Assembly: GCA_036345935.2 (NCBI GenBank)
Contig: JADWOT020000003.1
Coordinates: forward strand, 20,540,509 to 20,604,508
DNA length: 64,000 nt
Direction: 5' to 3'
From: Taenia hydatigena
Taxonomy: Eukaryota > Platyhelminthes > Cestoda > Cyclophyllidea > Taeniidae
Below are positions 53,092-64,000 of the stretch, piece by piece. The position numbers were made by a program, and so were the translations under genes. Under the pieces are notes generated by a model, which was not told the DNA's origin, did not search any database, and worked only from the letters and a program-made list of their open reading frames with translations. Numbering within the stretch: the stretch's first letter is position 1; each line of letters starts with the position of its first letter.

Positions 53092-56000
53092 TACTGCTCT
53101 GCGTTGATTAAGTGATTAGCCTATAAGGGTTCGTAAGAGTTTGTAAGTCGTTCCGTCAGTCCCTAGGTCTTCGCTGAGTTTTAAAATTTAAATTCGGTTG
53201 AGACTTGGATTTTTGTTGTCATGACCCAGCGCGATCTACAATCTGTCATCTGTTGGATTTTTTATTTGTGGATTTGCTTACTATTGGGATTTTGTAATTA
53301 TGAGTTCATTTGGCGCCTCTTCACTTATAAATGGACTCCACTGCCTTTGGCTGGCCTTAACCAACTGGACAGCAATGCTGAGTTCTTCCGATGTCCGTGC
53401 TCCTGGTGATTGGGATACTTATTGCTTGGTTGGTCGAAATTTCTTTTGCATTGAATTCGCACTTGTGGGTTTCGTTGATTCTGGGGTACTCCTGATTGAT
53501 TAACCAAGTTATTTTTCCTCTAGTAATCGGAAGCAGAAGTTCTTAACTGGTTGGGTAGTTATCTGACCGTTTTGACTGGGAAATCAACGCATTGTTGATT
53601 TGACTATGTTCCGCTCGCTAGATTGGCTGAAGGGTCGTAAATTGGAAGCAGGGCTCCTTTTCTCAATTTGTCTGTGCTGCAAAAACGTAGGAGAAGATTC
53701 TTACTCTTGGTTTGGCGGGCTGGTCAGTCCTAGCCCTTTGCACTAGATTCACTGCTCTTGCTTTTTTCACGCAATCCCGCCTCGTCTGCTCCAAGGTCTA
53801 GTTGGAACGTTGAGATAGCATCGATACCCTTTTTCCATCAGTCATTTTGAAGTCTGCATGAGTGTGTGACTGAATTGCGTCGGTTATCTCCTCACCCGTT
53901 CCATCAAGGGAGTGCAAGACCTTGAGGAAAGAGCTTTACTGTTTTCGATTCGTGCAGTGAAACCCAAGTGCGTCTCCATCTTATTTTCTATTGGTAGGCA
54001 GTTTTTGGGCCGTTCATCGCTCATGATTTGCGTTGATCTTCGGTTACCTTATTGCCTTTTTAACGTGCGAAACAGGTCTTAAAATAAAACGTACTTTTTC
54101 ATTGTAAATATGGGCTTCGTTTTTGTTAACCGCTTAACATAATATCCGGTCGCAATTTTTTGTGGAGAACGTTGAATTGGCCGTTGAAAGCATTTTCCAT
54201 GGGGCAATTTAGATTTCTTTCTTGACTCGAGTTGATTTGGTTTCACGCTCTCTTTTATGCTCTGGCAGATGGCCTATAAAGGCCACTTCTTCTCTCGGAG
54301 CATTGCGACACGAAAGCGATTGTAAAAACCTTATTCACAGTCCTATTCCTTCACTCATGAAGTGAATTGTGAAGACTGTGGGGGAGAAGTCAGAGTCCTT
54401 CATTGAGCACCTTTTTACTTCATGGGAGTAATGGTGCATTTACTTATCTCCGTAAATATAAAACTGACTAATTTTTTCGAGCAGTTTGGGTTGTTTTTTT
54501 TGGTCGAGGATAGATTGTGTGCTCCAAGCAGGCGTTAGGTTTGCGCCCAAGAAATTAGGATTCCGTCGTCATCCTGCCGATCCCGTTCACCGAGGTCACA
54601 GGAACCGTTGCTTGACCTCGCTTTAAATCAAAACAAATTGGACGGTTGATCGGGTGCTTTCCACCTTAACAGTAGATCGGAGTAAATCGGGACTATTCTT
54701 TAAATGAAAGCTCGTGTCGATACCCAGCCTTTGACACAGATGGCGGTCCTGGGTTTGCGTGAATTGTACAGCGCGTTAAGGTCACCAAATGAGCGACAGC
54801 TGGTCTACTGGACATGAAACAGTTGTTTGAGCGATTCCCGCCCTAACATTGGGAACTCGGAGTCCCATGGAGTCTTGGTCACCTTCACTTTGACGTTTTC
54901 AGTATGACAGCGGTTTGGTGGTTATTGTGCAAACCAAAAAGACAACCACAACTACTGCATATTACTCAACCATGAAGTTGGTATTAGAGGCACTGTATTC
55001 TTTTGGGCCTTCTGTTAAGATATTGATAGTCGAGAAAAATCGACGTCTTTCGTATGTGCCCATTGATATGGAATTTGTGTTTATTATTCCGAATGACGCG
55101 ATATTGGAGATGACAGTAGTAGTATAGTTGATGCTTCACCTTTCTTGAGGTAGCACGATAAAGTTAGGGTTTAATTTAATCCATTCTGATCTACAATTGC
55201 ACCATATGCTGGCAACGGTTGGTTTGGTCCACGTGATTCGCGACCTCGGTTGAGTGGTTGTAGAATTTCACTCTACTCACTGTTAATAAGTAACTCTACG
55301 TGTCTTCGTTACTTTTAGACCAACTGCGAGGCGTGCGCTGGCGACCAATCAGTTGCCTATCGCCGTCGTCCTCGTGTAAACCTGCTTTGCCGCATGTTTG
55401 CATGTCCACCAGAACCACTCATCCTTGCACCCCTACTTACGTACTCTGTAGTCTCATGTGTACACTTCAGAACTTCTCCCCGGCTTTCAATCCCTCTCCA
55501 TCTGTCCTCCCTCACCAAACAACGCGATTGCGATGATGACGATTACGAACGTGTTTACTGTTACTACTCTTATCCCTGTCTTCTTTTTTCTACTTATCGT
55601 CACACTCTCCTTCCTCCATTTATGGCTCGTCTTAACGATAAATCGTTCTATTGCTCCCCCCTCCTTACGACCTATTCTCAAAGTTGCGTGTGCATATTTA
55701 CACCAAAGCCATCCTCACTCCTAATGACCGTTTCGACGTTTTTTCAGTCCCTTGTGCTTTTTCCTCCTCTTATTGGCCCGTAAAATCTGCGAGTCCAACT
55801 ACAGAGCCATACATGAAGGCATTATATGACGGATTTAAGGGAAGGGGACTTGGGAAGTTATTGATGGTAGCGATAGAAGTAGAGCTCTTTTTCACTGTTC
55901 TGAGAGGTCGTAAGGGTCCGTGCACTTCAGAGTATAATTTTAAACGAAACTTGTCGTCCAGCCCTCTTTTCGCAGGGCATCAGCATTGGTGATGCATGCG

Positions 56001-59000
56001 ATCTCGATTTCACGCCGCTGCAGTGTTCCCCACACTTCTTAAGGGCTTAACCCACATGGTGGTTGGGTCGTAGTGCTTTTGTGAGGATGCAAAAGACTGA
56101 TGCGATAAGTGTTGTTGTCCAACCTTGGGGAACTGAAAAGACTTTCAAGAGGTTCTCTTGAGCTCGTATCCTTTGACATTGTGTCGTTCAGGAAATTGGG
56201 TAAGGGGTGATGCTTTTGTCCCTCCAACAAGGAGCTATGGTAGCAGCAATCGAGGCAAAGCGATAGCTCCGCCGTATTTATGGACAAAAGAATTCTGGGA
56301 CATAAATAGTTAATTCACAGGGCTCCTGTTTTGTCATTGGAAGCTTTCCGTGACAAAAATTTAAAAAGACTTTTCTCCGCTTGGGAATCGGTTGTTTTTG
56401 TGATTGTCTTTTGGGGACTTTGAGCGAATCTAGGAATGGAATGCACATACATGGCTGTAATGCCGTCTACAGAGTGCATCAAGTTCAGCATACTCTCCCT
56501 CCTTTAAATTGATTGACCGGATGGATGCTGTGCTTGAAAAATTACTGATATTCTGACAGAGCCGAGGGACAATATCTCTACGCACGTATTTAGCGAAGGC
56601 GTTGTAAACATTTCCAACGTGTTGTCTTGGCTGGACCAACTAATACTGACAGATTATTGTCGTGTCAGTGAATGCCAGTTGCGGTAGATGACTAAATTTT
56701 CTCCACCGTCATCGTAAGCAGCAGGCATGGCAGCCCCTTGTTCAGCCGTTTTAGCACGAACTATTAAATTTTTTGCCCGGTATGAATTTTACCAGCCATT
56801 CAGAAGCTTTTTTCGTTTAAAATGATAGTCAGGATTATTTCAAAGTTGCGGTTAAATGGTAACTGCCTCATTGCGCCGCTGCTTCTGATATTTACGGTCG
56901 GTACTAATCACAAAGCATGTTGCGAGTTCTGCGTTGTTAATTACACCTTCTCCCCTACCTGTCTTTTGTCCGCAAATGGCTGGAGCTTTAAGCATCGTGC
57001 ATATCAAGTTCCTTCCGGACGGGAAACTGGTGCTACCTGACGATGAAGACGGAAATGTCGATGCTAGAACATTCAACCGCGAGTGGGGAATGAAATCCTC
57101 CCGTTGAAGTAAGAAACAAGGACTAGTCACTTCGTACGAATTGTAGGGGCTGCAGCATTGAGTTTCTGTTGCTTAACTGCATTATCATCCCAAATGCCCA
57201 CTTTGGGTGAATAAGAAAGCCTAGTGGGGGATTGAAATGAGCAGAATGCTTACTCAACGACTAAATCTGTGACAAAATTATTTTTCATTACTGGTATCCT
57301 CAACCAGTCCTTTGATCACAAATAACTGTCGTAATCTACTGTCACTAGTATGATTGTAAGTGACCGCGACAAAATCAGTACAAATAAGGATCGGTCGGTT
57401 GCCCTTACTTTCTGCGAGCGTCATCACCGAGGGCGATTCCAATGAAATCATGTCCTCTTAAATGCACTGATCTTCTTGGACACTGTTACTTTTTTCGGTC
57501 AGTGTTTTGCTGTTTCAAAATTTTGCGCCTACTTTGCTCTGCTTACCTGGCCAAAAGTGGTGGTATCCGTTTGGACAAGCGCTAATTTTAGCTACGCTGT
57601 ATCCAAAACAAACAGACCCCTTTTCATGATCTCCTGCCCATGTTTGCGCTCCTCACGCCTTGAGGTCAGGTGGTCATCGAAAACGGCGTTCTCCTCTTCC
57701 CTTTTCGAAGCTATTCCTGAGGTTGAAGTTGAGGCGGCCAATGAAAGCAGCAAATCAGATAAAACGGGAGGGAATAGGAACATTAAAAGGAAGCCGTGAT
57801 CACATGGCTGATGGAGAAACTCACGCCTCATCATAGCCGATCCCACCACTCCATTAGCAGCTGGATAGATAATGATGTCACTTTTAGTTTCACATGACAA
57901 CGTATTCCACCCACAAAGCTGAATCTCTATTGTTTGGATTAGTCAGCAGTGAGACGGCAAGCCAAGTTTTAACTTCCAATGCCTCATTACCCTACTAATT
58001 TTGTGCAAACACCCCCTCGTGTCGACTGTTCGCCACATGGATTTCATTGCATTTAATCCAGTTGGGAGTGGAGTTTTAATACTGCCGACTGGTGATTTGT
58101 GGTTTTTTCGGGCCCAAAGCCTAGGGTTATCACTGTACGTCGGGAGGACATGCTAAGGCGAGTGGAGTCGGAGTAGCAGAGTTAAAGTTTAGGGTCATAC
58201 CCTCTCTGTGCCTAGCAGATGCTAAAATACACCTCCAATGTGGTTCAGTCCCCATCACTGTGCTTCGACTCGTGCATCATGCGTTGAATTCGTAGCCACT
58301 AGTGCCAAAAACGCCGAATGGATCACCGCGGAGCGCGATTCAAGGAGCCGATCCGGATGAAGGTGCACTAGAAGGTCAAAAACGTACTGAATGCGTCAGA
58401 AGGTGAGTTTGGTGTTCCGATGCCAACTTGCTTAACCGGGTTCGACAATTTTCGGGTCACGATTCTAATGAAACCGGGTTTAGTCCAGCAAATTATGTTG
58501 AATTTTCTTACCAGCAGCGCTTAGCTCCTCCCAATTTGGACACGCTGAATGCTCCGATTTCATACTTTCTCCGATTTCCGCCAACTATTTGTCAAGGGAG
58601 ATTGTGGTAATGCAGGGTAGGCTCGTGTATACAAAAAAACCCCTAAAGATGTGGTTAACGGAAAAAAGCTTCCACCACTTTCCTCCGCCTAAAGTGTTGA
58701 CCAAATTTTGTTGGTTGAGAAAAGGAGACTTGATGACAACTCAGTGGTAATGAACTCGGCTTATTGCAGTCCACTAGTCCACATTTGCATTAAACTGTCG
58801 TAAACTAGGAAAACCATATTCCCACTATCACAGCGCGAGCACGAAGTCTGCGAGCCTCTTGGTACTTCAACCCTCACTTGATTATGAACCCAAGTGGTGG
58901 AAAGTGGTTTCACAACAAGGCATCCAGCAGACAAACTTCTTCACTAGCACAACCGCTCCTCAAGATGGGATGATCTGAACCAGGACTGGTCGTACACTCG

Positions 59001-59550
59001 TTGTCAGCGCAAAGCAATCGGCCTTACTACACTGCACCGCGATGAGAGTTAAAATGACTACCGCCCCTCACTGGTGCAAATTGTGGCCCCGAGGTCGGCG
59101 AAACGCTCTTCCCCTCCATCAAAGGGCTGACGAACCCAACAAAGCCAGATTTGGGGGGAACAAAGGTGGCTACAGTTCGAATCACTACCGGCGCCCCTGT
59201 AATAAACAGGCGAAAGCATCCGCCTCTCCTACATTCCATTTTGGATAACTGGGAACTTGTGATAATCTATCTGGCACTCTAACATTCGTTTCAGTAAGAT
59301 TTACCCTGTAAGATCAGCAATAAAAAAACGTTCTAAGGCTACCATTTGACATGAGATACAACAAAAAAGTACCATTTCGTTTCTGTGCATTCCGACAAAC
59401 CAAGTGGCGGCTGGCCTGCCAAGCTGTGGTTGCCTTTCTAGATAGATGAAAAAAGCGAGAGCTTGACATAACGCAGCAACTAGAAAGCCACTTCCCTTTT
59501 CCAATTGATTTTAAATCCTCCAAAAAAAGTGTTTAATGGTCGCCTAAACT
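53092..59550. other. Intergenic stretch with no recognised gene
   Basis: No known domain on either strand. Three frames look somewhat protein-like and are discussed as findings: 54903-55127 behind an acceptor-like TTTTCAG, 56976-57107, and antisense 57592-57900. None has a supportable exon partner, so I do not annotate them as genes. CT-rich low-complexity sequence around 55.4-55.7 kb opens overlapping frames. Confidence 0.5.
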
Positions 59551-59881
59551 GCGCAGGCTAGCGCGACGCCGACCAGGCAGCCCTCGGCGCTGTCGCGTGT
59601 GCACGCGCGCGTGGCCACATTGATTCGCCTCCTATTTGCGCTACCAGTCCTCCTATGCGCCATGCTGATTGGTTTGCAGTCTCATCGGATTTTCACACCC
59701 ATTGGTTCTTGAGATTGGTATGCTTGTGCGCGTGCGTGTGTGAACACAAGGTCGCCTATTTTTCTCGCATGCAGCATAGGCGCGGTGGCATACGTACACG
59801 GGTCGGCCAAGTCGGGAATTAGCATACGGATACAAGCAATAGTAGGCGTTTGGGAGGGCGCTTAGCACTCCTCACGTAGTG
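59551..59881 (+). promoter_or_regulatory. Upstream region of the SOCS-box gene with CpG-rich alternating tracts
   Basis: The 330 bases before the ATG are CpG-dense compared with the rest of the window. They contain two alternating purine-pyrimidine tracts (59594-59613 and 59725-59742). An in-frame TAG at 59843-59845 sets the upstream limit of the coding frame. The promoter role is inferred from position; no TATA box was found. Confidence 0.45.
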
Positions 59882-61468
59882 ATGCCACACCGATCCTCCA
59901 GCTCTGAGAGTGGAAGTAACAGAAGACGAAGATGGCAATGGAGATGTCTTACCTGTCTCGGTTGCACCGCTCGGTGCACTGGGGAAGTGAGCTTATTCCA
60001 TGCTATTGCACAGGGGGACTCAGAGGAGTTGGAGCGGTGTCTACAATCTCCCCAGACTTCCCCTATTCTACTTACAGTGCGACGTGGACATCCAAACAAA
60101 GTGCTAGGCACCTTCTTTCAGGAATGCTCGCCTGCCATTTGGGCTGTCGAGTGTCGTCAATGGCACTTGCTTCCTCTTCTTTCTCACTACGGATATGATA
60201 TTAATCGTCCTCAAATTTGCCGTCGATGGACATGCTTCTGTCGCAATCAACTCCGTCCTAACAACTCCCCATACAGGCGTCTATGGACTAGGGGTCAGTA
60301 TACCTACCAATCCGTTCTGGATTACTTCTTCGCGAGCGTTTATGAACGTATTGGTGAGTTTGAGGATATCCCGCTGCTCCAGGGCCCTGATATTCAAGAA
60401 AATCCTCTCGAACCACTCCTCTCTCATGCCAGTGAGCTTCTCTCCCATGGGGTGGATGTTCACCGTATCGATTCCATCATTGTCTTTAACTCCTTGGCCG
60501 GGTCTTTCGATCGATACATGTGTCACTACTTCGACGCAAGTGATAACATACTTCCCGACATCCCCCAAAGAGCTGATGCTTTCGTGGAACTGGAAGTGCT
60601 TCAGCATCTCATTGAGAACGGATTCTCAGAGTTTGAATTCATGGAGTACGTCAGTCCCAACACCAATTGGTTTGGAATCCTTATCTGCCTCCTCGCCCAT
60701 CCACGTCTCCCCAAAATCATTGAGGTAAATCGACCCGTCCCCCCTGTCCTTCGCTCCGCTGCTCTCCTCTTAATCAATCTTCTCGTCTGGCGACACTCAG
60801 TCCCTACCTCTGCCGACCTTCAAGACTGCATGAATAACCTACGACTTAGAAAGACTTATATTCGACGCTACGCTGACCAGCGGAATGTTTTTACCGCTCG
60901 AGTCGCGAGTATAATTAGAGAAAGCGATAGCCTGCTTCGTTCGCCTCCCACTCTTGGTCTCCTTGCCAGAAACCGGATTCGTGGACTCTTGGGGGGCAGG
61001 AACTTCAAAGCGAAGGTGGCGAGTTTAGGACTACCACAAAACCTCGCCACTTTTCTTGCTTTGGTTGGCGCCGAACATATGGCATGGATTAGAACGCCAC
61101 CGTTCGTTGTTGCAGTGGCCACTGGGAAGTTGACCTTTGCTTCGTTTGAGGAACTGGAGGGGTTGAGCGATGAGCTAAGCTCTTCGTTATCACCGCTGCG
61201 GCCGCCACTGCTACCCCCAATCGAACAACCACCTCCATCTCTGCCTCTCCTCCCCTTTGTTACCGAGGCGGTCGAATCCGATTCGCCGGTGAGATGCGGG
61301 ACATTGAAACGACGCGCCTCCGCGTGTCCGCGCACTAACCGACTGCAGCCGATGACGGGTCCCGTGCTCCGCCTCCAGCGATCGATGACGGCCGTGGTGC
61401 GCGGACCCCGACCCAGCTCTGCGCCTCTGTTAAAGGTCACCCAGCGATTGCAGTTGTCTGTGCGGTGA
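59882..61468 (+). CDS. SOCS-box protein with ankyrin-like N-terminus (ASB-like), single exon
   Basis: An uninterrupted 528-codon frame, by far the longest in the window. The first in-frame ATG is at 59882, after a TAG at 59843. Residues 1-30 are Ser/Arg/Cys-rich. Degenerate ankyrin-like helices lie at about 36-57 (SLFHAIAQGDSEELERCL), 84-108 (PAIWAVECRQWHLLPLLSHY) and 176-195 (PLLSHASELLSHG). Residues about 356-394 match a SOCS box: Leu-rich BC box (PTLGLLARNRIRGLL) then LGLPQNLATFL, equivalent to the LPLP..L..YL end. SOCS boxes recruit Elongin B/C and Cullin 5 to make a ubiquitin-ligase substrate receptor. Unusually, about 134 Pro/Ser/Arg-rich residues follow the box, which normally lies at the C-terminus. 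Family placement as ASB-like is inference; the ankyrin repeats are weak. The substrate is unknown. Confidence 0.75.
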   Translation: MPHRSSSSESGSNRRRRWQWRCLTCLGCTARCTGEVSLFHAIAQGDSEELERCLQSPQTSPILLTVRRGHPNKVLGTFFQECSPAIWAVECRQWHLLPLLSHYGYDINRPQICRRWTCFCRNQLRPNNSPYRRLWTRGQYTYQSVLDYFFASVYERIGEFEDIPLLQGPDIQENPLEPLLSHASELLSHGVDVHRIDSIIVFNSLAGSFDRYMCHYFDASDNILPDIPQRADAFVELEVLQHLIENGFSEFEFMEYVSPNTNWFGILICLLAHPRLPKIIEVNRPVPPVLRSAALLLINLLVWRHSVPTSADLQDCMNNLRLRKTYIRRYADQRNVFTARVASIIRESDSLLRSPPTLGLLARNRIRGLLGGRNFKAKVASLGLPQNLATFLALVGAEHMAWIRTPPFVVAVATGKLTFASFEELEGLSDELSSSLSPLRPPLLPPIEQPPPSLPLLPFVTEAVESDSPVRCGTLKRRASACPRTNRLQPMTGPVLRLQRSMTAVVRGPRPSSAPLLKVTQRLQLSVR

Positions 61469-61730
61469 TCCTTCTCCCTAGCTTCGTGTCCCCATCCTCC
61501 GGGTTTTTTCTACGTACTTGAATCTGTAAATGGGAGTGTGTGTGTGTTTGAGCGAGTGTATGGTCGGTAGTTTTTTATACTTGAACACAGAAACCTTCAA
61601 TTTTGAAGGCGATATACTCCCTTGTCTTGCTGTGTTAGTGTTACTTTTTGTGGTAATGATCACGATTATGTGTTCTATTTTTGCAAATATGTATTGGGTG
61701 TATTTACTCCTGCTTTCTTTTACGACAGAA

Positions 61731-61736
61731 AATAAA
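61731..61736 (+). terminator. Polyadenylation signal of the SOCS-box gene
   Basis: Canonical AATAAA 263 bases past the stop codon, the first one downstream on this strand that I noticed. Confidence 0.6.
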
Positions 61737-64000
61737 GATTGATGAACGTGTTGACAGGAGTCTCATGAGAATTGATGCCACTTTTGTTTCTTGTTTCAAA
61801 TTCGAGTCACGGAGCATTGAATGTGTTCGTTTTGGTGCAGTGAGTTTTGTCTCGTTATGGACTGATAATAATTTTCATATTTGTAGTAGAACAATCGTTG
61901 CTAATCATCATAACATTTTACTATTCCAGAATTGAAGTAGTTGAACCTAAAGTTTTGCTAGCAACGCTTTTTCGTCTGCTTTCGGCTCTTCCTATTTGCG
62001 TGATGTGTTGGCTCTGACTTCTCTAATTTCCCCAAACGGAACACTAAACTACGATTTCGTGTTTGTCTCTTTGGGTAAATTTGCTCAAAAATGGATGTAG
62101 TGCCACTTGAAGTGCATTACCTTCCTGTTTGAAGCATATTCGTTACCGAGTTTTTTGCTCAGGCATCAACAAAACGTCAACTTCACATGCAATAGCAAAA
62201 ACGTTGAATTTGGCACTAACTAATGCGATTCAAACTTTATGCTTTCGATTTTGTGGTGCTAGAGTATCTCAGAAGCATCAACGGGAAATTTTACGCACTT
62301 TTTGGTTAGTTAGTGTTGTGGAAAATTTTCCTCAGTAAAATTTGGCACTGTAAAGGCTCACTGCGGTTTGGTTAGGCCTAGTTTTTGAGAGTATTTAGTC
62401 ATGGGACTCAATGCTGTTGTCTGGGCATTCCGTCAGAAGGCCTATTTGAATTCGTTGTCTCCTTGCTGACCGTTGCAGGTCTGCCAATTTTGGCTCAGGA
62501 AATGCCCAACCTCAGACGCCAAATTGACTTCCACTCCACGTCCATAAGACAGAAGTGGGGCCGAGAGGCATTAGGCGTTTCTGCGTTCATGCAAATGGAC
62601 AATGCATGCATAATGGAGTAGATCGCTATGCTCACTTTCTCCACTTCTTCATTAGTTGTTTCGGTAAATACAAGACTCAGGATGGTTGCATTGAAGTGTC
62701 CGCCCTCTTGTCATGGATGTATGGAGGGAGTGGTGGATTGTTGATAGAAAGGGCATAAACGGAACCTAGCAACACGAAGACGTCATAGCAGTAAAAGTAT
62801 GTCTCTGCTATTACAGCGTTCGTCAAGGCGACGAGTATTGCTGCCAATTGTTGCAACAGCAAATTTATTCCCTTGCATGGGTGAGATGCCAGGCTGGAGA
62901 GATTGTGTAAATGAAAGGGAGAGCTACTCAGCCTCACCCGTCTTTTGGACTTCATTCTTGTGATTCTGCAGTTCTATGTCTTCCTGGGAGTTGTAACACC
63001 GAGACAGGAACAAAGAGGATACAACGAGGAGGCTATCCATATCACTAGTGGTATTCAGCGTCATAGATTTGGCTGGGGTTCCAGAGCCTCGCTGTCCTCG
63101 CATCGGGGAGGGAATGATTTTGAATGTATTGCCAGAGTATGGCTTGTGCGCTAATCGTCTTTCAATAGGACTAGTCCACAATGTCTACGCGGTGTGTACA
63201 CAGTCAAAACCAACAGCAACATCCGCCTAAAATTCTGAGCCAATTGCGTTCTCACCAAGCCGGTTTCTCCGAGGGCTTGAACTCTTCTGCTTCGTACTTT
63301 GTGATGCACTTTGTCAAATAAAGTGACCTCAATTAAACGAAGTGGAAGGTCAATTTTTGGAATAACTCGAAGTGGCTATCTGCAGCATTACGAAAAGAAC
63401 TGTTTGAAGCCATAGCACTTTACACTTTTTCGTTTTTTTCCAACATAAACTCAGGTTTCGGATCGACTTGGCTGTAAAGACGATTCCGCATGCGTTAACT
63501 TTTAACGATCTTGCGTCTTAAAGCAAACAACAGGGAGTTTTGACGCATAACTGTTTTTCCCACTAAATACCTAAACAACTTAGTGACGTGCATTGCGCCA
63601 TCAAGCGCTCTTTCTAAGGTAGCAGTCGATCCACACAAAGGCGGCATCCGTTGACGTCATCTGGCGCCTCTTCAGAAGGAAACGCTTTTGGACGAGTTTC
63701 CCCTCCACTAAAGGCCATCCACCAACTCCGGTGCCAGACCTAAGCCATGCCCACTAGACGAGGTTTGTCTCCACCCTGATCAGTGATAACTGGCTCTGCC
63801 AATAAATCAAGCCCCGAAGGCACTTACAGTTGTGACATTTATGGGCGTGCAGAGGGGGTCTGGCTGTGGTCCAGACGAACGTCGAAATCATGAGGAACTG
63901 ATTTTTATTGCCACCAAATAGTTCTGGCATGGTTACCTTGTGCTTGTGAATGCCCATATCCCTGATGGACCCGGGCTGAGTATTCAAGGCTTCATCTCTA
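61737..64000. other. Stretch with no recognised gene up to the window end
   Basis: No known domain. Frames at 62385-62621, 62924-63181 (minus) and 63048-63230 have plausible amino-acid composition but overlap each other antisense and match no family I know. An AATAAA at 63318-63323 could end a plus-strand transcript, but I cannot tie an exon chain to it. Confidence 0.5.

Noticed and set aside
57592..57900. Overlapping frames of about 105 codons on both strands
   Set aside because: Neither resembles a known protein; antisense overlap suggests a low-stop composition artefact.
62385..63230. Several short frames on both strands near the window end
   Set aside because: Composition is plausible, but they overlap in opposite strands and no splice chain or family supports any of them.
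1..64000. CRISPR array, bacterial operons, integrons or phage genes
   Set aside because: No spaced direct repeats or prokaryotic gene packing; the spliced genes and poly(A) signals show a eukaryotic genome.

Overview
The window reads as nuclear DNA of a metazoan, most likely a parasitic flatworm and probably a tapeworm. It has spliced genes with GT-AG introns, AATAAA polyadenylation signals, dinucleotide and trinucleotide microsatellites, and no bacterial gene packing. The strongest hint is that the first three introns of the PAT1 gene are only 36, 31 and 38 bp, a 5'-biased ultra-short intron class known from cestodes and schistosomes. The species cannot be fixed from the sequence alone.

Layout. 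Bases 1 to about 42,000 contain no gene I can support. They hold scattered microsatellites, one tRNA-like fragment, and two diverged copies (near 20.1 kb and 25.3 kb) of a decayed, apparently once protein-coding repeat. From 42.0 to 53.1 kb lies a head-to-head gene pair. A two-exon CRIPT gene is on the minus strand (42033-42574). A thirteen-exon PAT1/PATL1 mRNA-decay gene is on the plus strand (43689-53013), with 1.1 kb between the two start codons. From 53.1 to 59.8 kb I see no recognisable gene. At 59882-61468 a single-exon plus-strand gene encodes a 528-residue protein with degenerate ankyrin-like segments and an internal SOCS box. The last 2.3 kb again show nothing recognisable.

How the genes relate. 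CRIPT is a small zinc-binding protein linked to PDZ scaffolds and to the minor spliceosome. PAT1 bridges DDX6-type helicases, LSm1-7 and decapping factors in P-bodies. The SOCS-box protein is a probable substrate receptor of a Cullin-RING ubiquitin ligase. Nothing in the sequence shows a joint pathway; the CRIPT and PAT1 pair may share a divergent promoter. I found no convincing undescribed system. The most useful leads are the decayed repeat family, the SOCS box with a long C-terminal tail, an in-frame stop-free intron in PAT1, and a splice-acceptor-like site abutting the CRIPT start codon.
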